DNA from: Bacteroidales bacterium
GTDB taxonomy: Bacteria; Bacteroidota; Bacteroidia; Bacteroidales; UBA932
Assembly: GCA_017615135.1 (NCBI GenBank)
Contig: JAGAAU010000124.1
Location: 1-5,277, forward strand
Direction of reading: 5' to 3'
Length of the DNA stretch: 5,277 nucleotides
The notes below the pieces were generated by a model. That model saw nothing but the letters and a program-made list of their open reading frames with translations, searched no databases and was not told where the DNA came from. Position numbers and translations under genes: made by a program. The first letter of the stretch is position 1, and every line of letters starts with the position of its first letter. Shown here one piece after another: positions 1 to 5,277 of this stretch.

Positions 1-488
1 GATATGGGGGAACGAAGGATGGTGTTTTCCAGCAGGTTGGAATACGATGTGCGACTGACTTTGTATGCCAGTTCCGCCCCGTCGTAATCAGACTGCGAAA
101 GACCGCCGGCCTCGTAGAGGCCCCTGAGACGGCATAGTTCGGTAGAGTCGTTCACAAGCTTCAGACGGGCCTGGTCCAACTGCACCCGGTCCATCTCCGC
201 AAGCACCTGACCGGCATAGACAAAATCGCCCACATCCACGCGGACCTTCTGTATGCGGGCCCCGGACTGCGGAGCTATGTTGTTGGTGACATTTGCGAGC
301 ACTGTGGAAGAATAGACCTCCTCGTGGGCCACATCCCTGGCACTCAGAGTAGCAACTTCAACCTTGAACACCTTCTCCTCCTGAGAGGCTCCGTCCTGCG
401 AGTTGCCGCTGTTGGAACATCCACTAAAGAGGAACGATGCCGCCGCGGCGCAAAGTACGGATAATACAATCTTGGAATTCTTCTCCAT
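1..488 (-). CDS. RND efflux periplasmic adaptor (membrane fusion protein), lipoprotein; N-terminal 162 residues only
   Basis: This is the adaptor that bridges an inner-membrane RND pump and the TolC-type channel encoded just upstream. Translating from the ATG at 488 gives an open frame to the left edge, so the C-terminal half or more lies outside. Residues 1-24 form a lipoprotein signal: a basic n-region, a hydrophobic stretch and the lipobox FSGC, with Cys24 as the lipidation site. The residues after Cys24 are SNSGNS, with no acidic run like the Bacteroidota surface-export signal, so a periplasm-facing anchor is likely. Residues about 70-100 read as the first half of a biotinyl-lipoyl domain (IAPQSGARIQKV, then VGDFVYAGQVLAEMD). 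Residues about 103-152 look like the helical hairpin (LSQSDYD at 130-136), and ENTILRSPI at 154-162 begins the returning lipoyl half. The start lies 5 bp after the stop of the channel gene, so the two are almost certainly co-transcribed. The exact substrate class (drug, metal, other) cannot be told. HlyD/EmrA-type adaptors are less likely, because they usually have a membrane anchor helix instead of a lipobox. Confidence 0.9.
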   Translation of the reverse strand, partial: MEKNSKIVLSVLCAAAASFLFSGCSNSGNSQDGASQEEKVFKVEVATLSARDVAHEEVYSSTVLANVTNNIAPQSGARIQKVRVDVGDFVYAGQVLAEMDRVQLDQARLKLVNDSTELCRLRGLYEAGGLSQSDYDGAELAYKVSRTSYSNLLENTILRSPI

Positions 489-493
489 ATCTT

Positions 494-1837
494 TTAATTC
501 TGATAATCTTTACCGAGGACCTGTTCCAGCCCTGCCTTTGAAGTAACGTAAGTATAAACCGCCTGATGCAGCGAAAGCTGAGCCTGCACAAGCGCCAGCT
601 GTGCATCCCCGAGGTCCGTAAGGGTACAGCGCCCGAGTTCGTATGAGCGCGAAGTTATGTCGTAGGCCTTCTGGGCAGATTCAACCGCAGACTGACCGGA
701 GGCGTAGCTCTTGATTGCGGTTTCCATTGAATTCGTGTACTGGCGTATGGCTATACGCAGCTGACGCTCGGTCTCCTCTCTCTGCAAATCCAGCTCCTCT
801 GCACGCACTCGGGCCTGTTTTACGCTGTGATAGCGCTTGCCACCGGAGAAAATGGGGATTTGCAGCGACAGGCCTACGTATGAATACGGAGACCATTTAT
901 ATTCACTGAAATTAAAATCGTTCTGCATGGCGTTCAGGCTGTAGTTGAATCCCAGAGAAAGCGTAGGGATGTAAGCCGCCTGCTGAAGTTTTATGGTCTG
1001 CGCGAGCTGTTCGGCCTGAATTTCCAACTGCCTGAGCGTACTGTTGGAAGAAAGGTCCGCATCGTCCTGCAGAACCACCCCGTAAAGCATGGCATCTGCG
1101 TAATCGGCAAGCCTTCCGGCCACATCTACGTCGTAATCCAGGTCTATTCCCATAACCGCCTTCAGCTGCCACAACGTCAGGAACACGGAATTCTGAGAGT
1201 CATACACGTTGGGAACGGCATTGGCCACCGCGGTCTTTGCCCTCACAAGATCCATTTCGGATGCCTTCTGGGCATTGTAGTTGCGCTGGGTTTTCTCCAG
1301 ATTGCTCACCGCATTCTGATATACCTCGGCGTACACCGTAGCCAGCTCCTTTGCCAGCAGCACCGCATAGTAGGCGTTCTTAACCTGACCGACGGTCTCC
1401 AGACGGGAACCCCTGGCTTTCTCCACCGCAAGCTCCACATCTTCCCCGCTGATGTGGATACTCTTCCACAGCTGGGCGTTCACGAGAGGCATGGACGCGC
1501 TGATGCCTGCGTTCCAGGTATTCCAGCGGCCCACTTCGAAACCACCGCCACCGCCTTCCATTCCGGGGATGGACACGTCCATATACATCATCTGCTTCTT
1601 GATGGTGCGCTGATAAGATGCAGACGCATCGATCTGAGGGAACAAAGAAGCGTAGGTACCCTTCTTCGCATACTTCGTCCGCTCTATCTCGCGGTCTGCC
1701 ACCTTCACGGAAACATTCTCGCTGAGGGCGGTCTTCAACGCATCTTCCAGGGTAATGACCACCGGCTCCTGAACGCTTGCGGAATCCGGCATCTGAGCCT
1801 GGGCGGCAAGCAGTCCTATCAATAATATCAACTTCAT
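494..1837 (-). CDS. TolC-family outer membrane efflux channel protein
   Basis: This is the outer-membrane channel of a tripartite efflux system, complete at 447 residues, which is usual for the family. The start chosen is the ATG at 1837. The frame stays open upstream to a TTG at 1873, but that adds 12 polar residues before a good signal peptide. Residues 1-15 (MKLILLIGLLAAQAQ) are a short Sec signal with a likely signal peptidase I site after AQA. Two outer-membrane efflux (OEP) repeats follow, at about 27-230 and 262-442. Each has the helix entry ending in a proline before a beta strand (LFPQIDASASY at 65-75; YIPTLSLGFNYS at 289-300) and a second strand-to-helix turn (MPLVNAQLWKS at 116-126; IPIFSGGKRYHS at 327-338). 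A Gly5 run at 95-99, between the first pair of strands, probably lies in an outer loop. The long helical parts are rich in Ala, Gln and Glu, as expected for the periplasmic tunnel. It is the first gene of the efflux operon, followed after 5 bp by the adaptor. Confidence 0.93.
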   Translation of the reverse strand: MKLILLIGLLAAQAQMPDSASVQEPVVITLEDALKTALSENVSVKVADREIERTKYAKKGTYASLFPQIDASASYQRTIKKQMMYMDVSIPGMEGGGGGFEVGRWNTWNAGISASMPLVNAQLWKSIHISGEDVELAVEKARGSRLETVGQVKNAYYAVLLAKELATVYAEVYQNAVSNLEKTQRNYNAQKASEMDLVRAKTAVANAVPNVYDSQNSVFLTLWQLKAVMGIDLDYDVDVAGRLADYADAMLYGVVLQDDADLSSNSTLRQLEIQAEQLAQTIKLQQAAYIPTLSLGFNYSLNAMQNDFNFSEYKWSPYSYVGLSLQIPIFSGGKRYHSVKQARVRAEELDLQREETERQLRIAIRQYTNSMETAIKSYASGQSAVESAQKAYDITSRSYELGRCTLTDLGDAQLALVQAQLSLHQAVYTYVTSKAGLEQVLGKDYQN

Positions 1838-1869
1838 ATTCTCAATTCTGTCAGAAGGGTATTTTACTA

Positions 1870-1903
1870 TCAAAAATCATTCCATAAAAGGGCATATTTT
1901 TGA
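1870..1903. repeat. Inverted repeat TCAAAAAT/ATTTTTGA, possible operator
   Basis: The arms TCAAAAAT (1870-1877) and ATTTTTGA (1896-1903) are perfect reverse complements over 8 bp, separated by 18 bp. Their centres are 26 bp apart, about two and a half helical turns. One arm overlaps the weak minus-strand -7 element, and the other holds the TTTG upstream of the lgt -7 box. A shared operator is possible, but the arms are simple A/T tracts and may pair by chance. Confidence 0.2.
1871..1878 (-). promoter_or_regulatory. Weak candidate -7 element for the efflux operon
   Basis: On the minus strand this reads GATTTTTG, one mismatch from TAnnTTTG (G for the first T). Transcription would start near 1864, leaving a leader of about 27 nt before the ATG at 1837. 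No clear TTTG box is visible at the right distance upstream. This is the best match on that strand, but AT-rich sequence gives such matches easily. Confidence 0.22.
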
Positions 1904-1916
1904 AATAATTATTGAT

Positions 1917-1924
1917 TATATTTG
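1917..1924 (+). promoter_or_regulatory. Candidate Bacteroidota -7 promoter element for lgt
   Basis: TATATTTG matches the Bacteroidota primary sigma -7 consensus TAnnTTTG at every fixed position and is followed by C. The nearest TTTG upstream is at 1899-1902, leaving 14 bp between the boxes, shorter than the usual spacing of roughly 19-20 bp, so the -33 half is weak. Transcription would be expected to begin near 1930, giving lgt a leader of only about 13 nt. Confidence 0.5.
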
Positions 1925-1943
1925 CTGCGTTTTACGTACCCAT

Positions 1944-2783
1944 ATGAACGCATTGCTTTACATACACTGGCACGTCAGCCCTTATATTTTTCAGATAGGC
2001 TCATTCGGCCTCAGGTGGTATTCAGTACTGTTTCTCGGAGGATTCATTTTCGGATGGTATCTCTTCAGGTGGTTCCTTCGCAACGAGAAGATTTCCCTGG
2101 AAATCCTGGACCCCTTCCTTTATACCACCCTGTTTGCAACCATCGTAGGCGCGCGTCTGGGCCACGTGCTTTTCTATCAACCGGATTACTACTTTGGCAG
2201 CTGGGACGGATTCGTAGAAATCTTCATGCCCTGGAGAGGCGGCCTGGCAAGCCATGGTGCGGCAATCGCCCTGATTCTTTCAATGATATGGTACGTACGC
2301 AAGTACGGCAAAAAGAATGGTATAGACTTTCTCTGGGTACTTGACAGACTGTGCATAATCGTTGCCTTCGCAGGCTTCCTCATCCGCACCGGAAACCTCT
2401 TTAATTCAGAGATTTACGGAAACGTTACCACCCTGCCATGGGGCTTCATATTCGAACGCAACGGAGAGACCGAGCCCAGGCATCCCACCCAGATTTATGA
2501 AGCTCTGAGCTACCTTCTGCTCGCATTATGCCTTCTCTGGATTTATGCCAAACGCTCCGACAAGGTGTACAGGGGCTTCTTCTTCGGCGCCTTTTTCGTG
2601 GGCTGCTTCGGCATGCGTTTCCTCATAGAGTTCATCAAGGAACCGCAGGTTGCCTTCGAAACCTCCATGACTCTCGATATGGGGCAGTGGCTCTCCATCC
2701 CCTTCATCATTGCAGGTATCTGCCTGCTGGTTTACTCCTACATACGCAAAACTCCCGCCCTTGTGGTTAAGAGCGGGAAGTAA
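1944..2783 (+). CDS. lgt: Prolipoprotein diacylglyceryl transferase (Lgt)
   Basis: Lgt moves the diacylglyceryl group of phosphatidylglycerol onto the lipobox cysteine of prolipoproteins, the first step of lipoprotein maturation, in the inner membrane. The gene is complete: 279 residues, close to the roughly 290 of E. coli Lgt, with about seven hydrophobic segments. Conserved features line up with the known enzyme: RWY at 24-26 (Tyr26), GARLGHVLFYQP at 69-80, RGGLASHG at 98-105 with the catalytic-site His104, and the signature RTGNLFNSEIYG at 148-159, whose Arg148, Asn151, Glu156 and Gly159 keep the same spacing as E. coli R143, N146, E151 and G154. PRHPTQIYEA follows at 178-187, and the second essential arginine is Arg225 in MRFLIEFIKEP. 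Thr149 in the R-x-G-N motif is a small oddity, as this site is commonly hydrophobic. The ATG at 1944 places the first membrane segment correctly. The gene stands alone on the plus strand between two units read from the other strand, so it is probably monocistronic. Confidence 0.97.
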   Translation: MNALLYIHWHVSPYIFQIGSFGLRWYSVLFLGGFIFGWYLFRWFLRNEKISLEILDPFLYTTLFATIVGARLGHVLFYQPDYYFGSWDGFVEIFMPWRGGLASHGAAIALILSMIWYVRKYGKKNGIDFLWVLDRLCIIVAFAGFLIRTGNLFNSEIYGNVTTLPWGFIFERNGETEPRHPTQIYEALSYLLLALCLLWIYAKRSDKVYRGFFFGAFFVGCFGMRFLIEFIKEPQVAFETSMTLDMGQWLSIPFIIAGICLLVYSYIRKTPALVVKSGK

Positions 2784-2784
2784 C

Positions 2785-2801
2785 AGGGTTCTGTAAACCC
2801 T
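2785..2801. terminator. Short hairpin between convergent genes, possible bidirectional terminator
   Basis: AGGGTT (2785-2790) and AACCCT (2796-2801) form a 6-bp stem with a 5-nt loop in the 24-bp gap between the lgt stop and the end of the DUF6515-like gene. Skipping a 5-nt bulge (2802-2806), the stem can continue with TAAC (2781-2784) against GTTA (2807-2810), so both stop codons fall in the outer stem. There is no T-run on either strand, so it is not a classical intrinsic terminator. Its place between convergent genes is the main support. Confidence 0.35.
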
Positions 2802-2807
2802 CGTCAG

Positions 2808-3503
2808 TTAGGCGTTCATCTGGCCGACAACCACAAAGACCGGTTTGCCGGAAGTATCGACCGTCAGGCTGTATATGGTATTGTCAACCTTGTAATACAG
2901 GACGCCGTTCAGGGTGAGGGTTTCGTAACCCTCGGGCAGGTTGTCGATAATCGCGCCTGCCGGAGGAACGACCACCTCGTAGCTGCCATCGGTGTTTTCC
3001 CGGTAGAAACTGCCGTCGCTGTAGTAATAGTTGACGTTGTTTACACGCTGTACCGATTCCACAACTGCATTGCATGCCGCAGCTATAGCCGCAGTCTCCG
3101 CAAAACGGCAGAGAGCATAACTCACGCCGGCAACAGGGCTGAAAACAAAACCTACAGGCGGCCGATGCCTGAAGTGAGGGCGCGGCATGGGCGGAGCGGG
3201 ACGATGATATCCGGGGCCTGGGTGATGATATCCAGGTGACGGACGATGCCCGTATGCGGGAGCCGGACCGTTCGGCTTGGCCTTAGGAGTTTTGTCTGTG
3301 CGAGGATTGTGGGAAGGCGCCGGACGATGGTTGAAACCACTGCTACCGCCTTTGCCATGACTCTGGCTGTGGCTGTAAGCCGGTGCGTGATGTTCGGAGC
3401 GTCCGCCACCGCTGTGGTGATTACCTCTGCGGGGTTGGGCGCTGAGCGCAGTTGCAGCGAATATTGCCGCAATTGCGAGAAGGAGGCGGATGTTCGTTTT
3501 CAT
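2808..3503 (-). CDS. Secreted His/Pro/Gly-rich protein with a DUF6515-like C-terminal domain
   Basis: The protein has 231 residues and is of unknown function. Residues 1-22 are a clear Sec signal peptide (MKTNIRLLLA start, ALSA-Q cleavage region) with no lipobox, so it is exported to the periplasm or beyond. Residues 24-118 are low-complexity, built from His, Pro, Gly, Ser and Arg. I count 14 histidines there, and the tail of the region has short GYHxPxP/GHRPxP units (85-104). The stretch at about 119-155 (VGFVFSPVAGVSYALCRFAETAAIAAACNAV) is small-residue rich and partly hydrophobic, with Cys132 and Cys144. The C-terminal part at 158-228 (VNYYYSDGSFYREN, YEVVVPPAGAIIDNLPEGYETLTLNG, then VLYYKVDNTIYSL) matches from memory the pattern of DUF6515 proteins: a YYY-DG-FY hairpin, a VVxPPxGAxI step and a second YY-NTIY hairpin. 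Metal binding by the histidines is only a guess from composition. The gene starts 29 bp after the HAD gene on the same strand, so read-through is likely; an own promoter within the end of the HAD gene cannot be ruled out. Confidence 0.8.
   Translation of the reverse strand: MKTNIRLLLAIAAIFAATALSAQPRRGNHHSGGGRSEHHAPAYSHSQSHGKGGSSGFNHRPAPSHNPRTDKTPKAKPNGPAPAYGHRPSPGYHHPGPGYHRPAPPMPRPHFRHRPPVGFVFSPVAGVSYALCRFAETAAIAAACNAVVESVQRVNNVNYYYSDGSFYRENTDGSYEVVVPPAGAIIDNLPEGYETLTLNGVLYYKVDNTIYSLTVDTSGKPVFVVVGQMNA
3192..3233 (-). repeat. Two tandem 21-bp units coding GYHHPGP and GYHRPAP
   Basis: Within the His-rich protein, two adjacent seven-codon units lie at 3213-3233 and 3192-3212. Both begin with the same ten bases, GGATATCATC, and differ afterwards mainly by base changes. 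A related, degenerate GHRPSP precedes them. This looks like an internal duplication in the low-complexity part, and copy number could vary between strains. Confidence 0.6.
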
Positions 3504-3505
3504 GA

Positions 3506-3524
3506 CTGTAAAAATTGGTTACAG
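3506..3524 (-). other. Small inverted repeat just before the start of the His-rich protein gene
   Basis: Read on the minus strand, CTGTAA (3524-3519) and TTACAG (3511-3506) can form a 6-bp, AU-rich stem with a 7-nt loop, ending 2 nt before the ATG at 3503. It lies in the 29-bp gap after the HAD gene stop. It could slow ribosome entry or mark a weak processing site, but the stem is short and the effect may be nil. Confidence 0.25.
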
Positions 3525-3532
3525 CCTATGAA

Positions 3533-4342
3533 TTACAACAACCGGGCCAACTCTCCGACATTTTCAAAAATGAAGTCCGGAGACTCACCGGCTGGAGCTG
3601 AATCCAGCATCTCCCGGGTAGTCTCTCCGGAAAGGACAAGGATGCCCACGGCACCTGCATTGCGGGCCATCGCCATATCGGTATAGATACGGTCTCCAAC
3701 CATCGCCACCTCATCGGGAGCCAGACCATGGCGGCGCATGATATCCTGCAACATGGTAGGATCGGGCTTTCCAAGCACTATATCCGGCTTGCGGCCGGTA
3801 GCCTCCTCGATGCACTTCTGGATAGACCCGCAATCGACCAGCACGGTTTCCTTTTCAGTCGGGCACACGCGGTCCGGGTTCGTGGCGATATAAGGCACCC
3901 CCTGCTTCGCCCACCATGCGGCACGGCAGAGACGGTCGTAGGTCAGAGTCATATCGAAAGATACCACAAGGGCGTCGGGACGGCCTGAAGGATCATCGGC
4001 AGCCGCCTCGAAGCCGGCTTTCTCGAACTGGGAAACCATAGAAGGGGTTCCAAGCATGAACAGACGCCGGGCTCCGGGGAGATTTTCCTTAAGCCAGTCT
4101 ATAGCAGCGAGAGAAGTGGTGAGCATATTGTCTTCGCTGGCCTCGATGCCCATTCCGGCAAGCTTCGCCAGGTAGTCCGCCACACTTTTGGTGGGATTGT
4201 TGGTAAGGAAGGTATAGCCAATCCCCTTCTCCCGGAGAGTTTTCAGGAAATCCTGGGTCCAGGGAAAAAGCCGGCCGCCGAGATACAGGGTACCGTCCAT
4301 ATCCAGGGCCATATGGCGGATTTTTTTCAAGTTATCGTTCAT
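3533..4342 (-). CDS. HAD-superfamily subclass IIA hydrolase (NagD/phosphoglycolate-phosphatase-like)
   Basis: This is a probable cytoplasmic phosphatase that hydrolyses a small phosphate ester through an aspartyl-phosphate. The start chosen is the ATG at 4342, giving 269 residues, normal for HAD-IIA. An in-frame ATG at 4411 would add 23 residues lying fully inside the preceding gene and ahead of the usual first strand. Motif I is LDMDGTLYLGG (13-23) with nucleophile Asp14 and general acid/base Asp16. Motif II is FLTNNPTKS (45-53) with Thr47. The C2-type cap spans about 60-185 and holds VSFDMTLTYDRL (127-138) and ATNPDRVCPTE (153-163), both typical of the NagD group. Motif III is the lysine of GKPDP (Lys192). 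Motif IV is MVGDRIYTDMAMARNAG (214-230) with Asp217 and Asp222 for magnesium. All catalytic residues are present. The substrate cannot be told; the class includes phosphatases of UMP/GMP, 4-nitrophenyl phosphate, phosphoglycolate and sugar phosphates. Its 11-bp overlap with the glycosyltransferase gene suggests shared expression, not necessarily shared function. A run of seven A (4327-4321, codons 6-8) follows the start. Confidence 0.92.
   Translation of the reverse strand: MNDNLKKIRHMALDMDGTLYLGGRLFPWTQDFLKTLREKGIGYTFLTNNPTKSVADYLAKLAGMGIEASEDNMLTTSLAAIDWLKENLPGARRLFMLGTPSMVSQFEKAGFEAAADDPSGRPDALVVSFDMTLTYDRLCRAAWWAKQGVPYIATNPDRVCPTEKETVLVDCGSIQKCIEEATGRKPDIVLGKPDPTMLQDIMRRHGLAPDEVAMVGDRIYTDMAMARNAGAVGILVLSGETTREMLDSAPAGESPDFIFENVGELARLL
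4332..4342 (-). other. 11-bp gene overlap (start of HAD gene inside end of GT4 gene)
   Basis: ATGAACGATAA on the minus strand holds the start codon of the HAD hydrolase and, in another frame, the TAA stop of the glycosyltransferase. A purine-rich AAAAGAAG lies directly before the ATG. Such overlaps usually go with translational coupling, where ribosomes ending on the first gene restart on the second. This also supports 4342 as the HAD start. Confidence 0.75.
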
Positions 4343-5277
4343 CTTCTTTTGCAATTTGCGAAATGATCCGGCCCCAGCGCTCATTGAATGCAGCGGGAGA
4401 GAGCTCTGCACTGACTATCCTGCGCCCGGCAACTCCGAGCGCCGTCCTTTCAGCAGCAGTCATTGATGCCAGTTTTATCAAGGCCTCCGCGATGGATTCC
4501 GGGGCGTTTGGATTGAAGAGGACACCGCTTTCGCCCTCATGAACATAGCGGGAATTGTCGCTTACGGCGCTCACCGCAACCGGAATACCGCACGCCAGCG
4601 CTTCGGCTATTGAATTGGAAGTGCCTTCATAGAAACTCGGCAGGCAGAAAATATCGGCGCTGCGATATAACGGAGCCACTTCATGGACTGCCTGATGAAT
4701 TTCAAACATGTCGCCCAGATTCAGGTCGGCAATGAGATTGACGCACTGGCGGTAATAAGAGTCCGTATCAGCCCCAAGGTGCCCGTACCAACGAAAACGG
4801 ATATCGGTGCAGCCACGGGACTTCAGTATTCTGGCGGCTTCTATCAGTCCGAGGGCATTCTTTCGGCGGCAAAGCCTCGCAGTGGTCACCACGGTCAGGG
4901 GGATACCGGCACCGGAAACATCGTTTTTGGCGGAAGGATCGACGGCAGGAGAAAAAGTCTCCAAATCCACGAAATTCGGAACGGTCGTCAGCTTCGCGGC
5001 CAGGGACGGCGTAAGGGCGCGTATGTATTCCTCCTGAGAGTAATTGTTACATACTATCCGGCAGGCCTGTCTGTACAGAAAGTGACGGAAACGGTCGCCT
5101 ATGTTGGGTTTCAGGCTGAAATTCCGCTCGGAGACTATCAGTTTGAAGTGCGGATACAGGAAATGGGCGCAGCAGGATTTTATATTGGCTCCGGAAAGGA
5201 AGGAGATAAGCACTTCGCTGCCGGAAGCCTTCATTCTCGACTTGAGAGACAATATCAGCCCAAGATTGCTTTTCTGC
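4332..5277 (-). CDS. Glycosyltransferase family 4 protein, N-terminus cut by window edge
   Basis: This enzyme transfers a sugar from a nucleotide-sugar donor to a glycan or lipid-linked acceptor, at the cytoplasmic face of the inner membrane. The frame is open from the right edge (first full codon at 5276) to the stop at 4332-4334, giving 314 visible residues. The TTG at 5252 is not the start: the frame continues upstream with family-like sequence (SNLGLILSLKSRMKASG), so the true start and an estimated 60-80 residues lie outside. Numbering from 5276, ISFLSGANI and IVSERNFSL fall in the N-terminal Rossmann domain, as in GT4 enzymes with an SERN motif. VPNFVDLETFSP marks the linker. The C-terminal GT-B domain has ARLCRRKN (Arg134, Lys139; R-x4-K phosphate contacts), then the acceptor/donor E-x7-E motif in SFYEGTSNSIAEA (Glu217, Glu225), and GIPVAVSAVSDNSRYV. 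This is a retaining GT-B fold. The acceptor (capsule, O-antigen-like or other surface glycan) cannot be told. The last codons overlap the HAD gene start by 11 bp. It may belong to a larger surface-glycan cluster to the right. Confidence 0.92.
   Translation of the reverse strand, partial: QKSNLGLILSLKSRMKASGSEVLISFLSGANIKSCCAHFLYPHFKLIVSERNFSLKPNIGDRFRHFLYRQACRIVCNNYSQEEYIRALTPSLAAKLTTVPNFVDLETFSPAVDPSAKNDVSGAGIPLTVVTTARLCRRKNALGLIEAARILKSRGCTDIRFRWYGHLGADTDSYYRQCVNLIADLNLGDMFEIHQAVHEVAPLYRSADIFCLPSFYEGTSNSIAEALACGIPVAVSAVSDNSRYVHEGESGVLFNPNAPESIAEALIKLASMTAAERTALGVAGRRIVSAELSPAAFNERWGRIISQIAKEDER

Larger units (their letters stand above)
1838..1943. promoter_or_regulatory. Divergent AT-rich intergenic region between the efflux operon and lgt
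   Basis: These 106 bp separate two genes read in opposite directions and must hold both start regions unless lgt is served from elsewhere. The stretch is clearly more AT-rich than the genes on either side. It contains a good Bacteroidota -7 element on the plus strand (1917-1924), a weak one on the minus strand (1871-1878) and an 8-bp inverted repeat. No strong Shine-Dalgarno sequence precedes either start. No regulator gene of the TetR or AraC kind sits in or next to the gap, so any efflux regulator would act from elsewhere. Confidence 0.6.

Noticed and set aside
1454..1825. Plus-strand open frame of 123 codons opposite the TolC-type gene
   Set aside because: It is antisense to a clear outer-membrane efflux protein and shows no family pattern of its own.
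1838..1873. N-terminal extension of the TolC-type protein from a TTG at 1873
   Set aside because: It adds 12 mostly polar residues ahead of a complete signal peptide starting at the ATG at 1837, and TTG is a rare start.
1851..1880. Nine-codon upstream frame (MIFDSKIPF) before the TolC-type gene
   Set aside because: It would overlap the candidate -7 element, so it may not even be transcribed, and nothing in it resembles a leader peptide with a control codon run.
3152..3472. Second minus-strand frame of 106 codons inside the His-rich gene
   Set aside because: It is a frame shadow of low-complexity codons; the other frame has a signal peptide and a known-looking C-terminal domain.
3246..3686. 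Plus-strand open frame of 146 codons opposite the His-rich and HAD genes
   Set aside because: It spans two well-supported minus-strand genes, has no recognisable domain and is explained by the GC-rich repetitive coding sequence on the other strand.
4321..4327. Run of seven A on the minus strand near the HAD start, a possible slippage site
   Set aside because: The run is short, is explained by Lys-Lys-Ile codons, and there is no useful product in the shifted frame.
4343..4411. N-terminal extension of the HAD hydrolase from the ATG at 4411
   Set aside because: The extra 23 residues lie inside the glycosyltransferase coding sequence and do not look like HAD sequence; motif I sits at the usual distance from the ATG at 4342.
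5250..5277. TTG at 5252 as the start of the glycosyltransferase
   Set aside because: The frame is open to the window edge and reads as family-like sequence, and the visible protein lacks the expected first strand of the N-terminal domain.
1..5277. Search for CRISPR arrays, tRNA genes, insertion sequence ends or attachment sites
   Set aside because: I saw no regularly spaced repeats, no cloverleaf-like segments, no transposase and no long terminal inverted repeats; coding density is high and gaps are small.

Overview
The window looks like a chromosomal stretch from a member of the Bacteroidota, most likely Bacteroidales; the genus cannot be fixed from the sequence. The reasons are a TATATTTG promoter element that fits the Bacteroidota -7 consensus TAnnTTTG, the absence of strong Shine-Dalgarno sequences before the genes, the efflux gene order outer-membrane factor then adaptor, and a secreted protein resembling the DUF6515 group. 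Base composition is even, a little above 50% GC by eye. I see no mobile element, CRISPR array, tRNA or rRNA.

Left part (1-1837, minus strand): a tripartite efflux operon read leftwards. A TolC-type outer-membrane channel comes first, and 5 bp later a lipoprotein RND periplasmic adaptor begins and runs off the left edge. The inner-membrane RND pump is expected just outside the window. A 106-bp AT-rich divergent promoter region (1838-1943) separates this operon from lgt.

Middle (1944-2783, plus strand): lgt, the prolipoprotein diacylglyceryl transferase, complete and with all key residues. It faces a convergent minus-strand unit across a 24-bp gap that holds a small hairpin.

Right part (2808-5277, minus strand): a cluster read leftwards, consisting of a GT4 glycosyltransferase (5' end cut by the right edge), a HAD-IIA phosphatase overlapping it by 11 bp, and, 29 bp further on, a secreted His/Pro/Gly-rich protein with a DUF6515-like C-terminal domain. 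The first two are probably translationally coupled. The third may be co-transcribed with them or have its own promoter.

Most of the genes concern the cell envelope: export, lipoprotein maturation, glycan synthesis and a secreted protein. All but the secreted protein belong to well-known families. I found no convincing evidence of a new system. The least understood items are the His-rich secreted protein and the lgt/efflux divergent promoter region.
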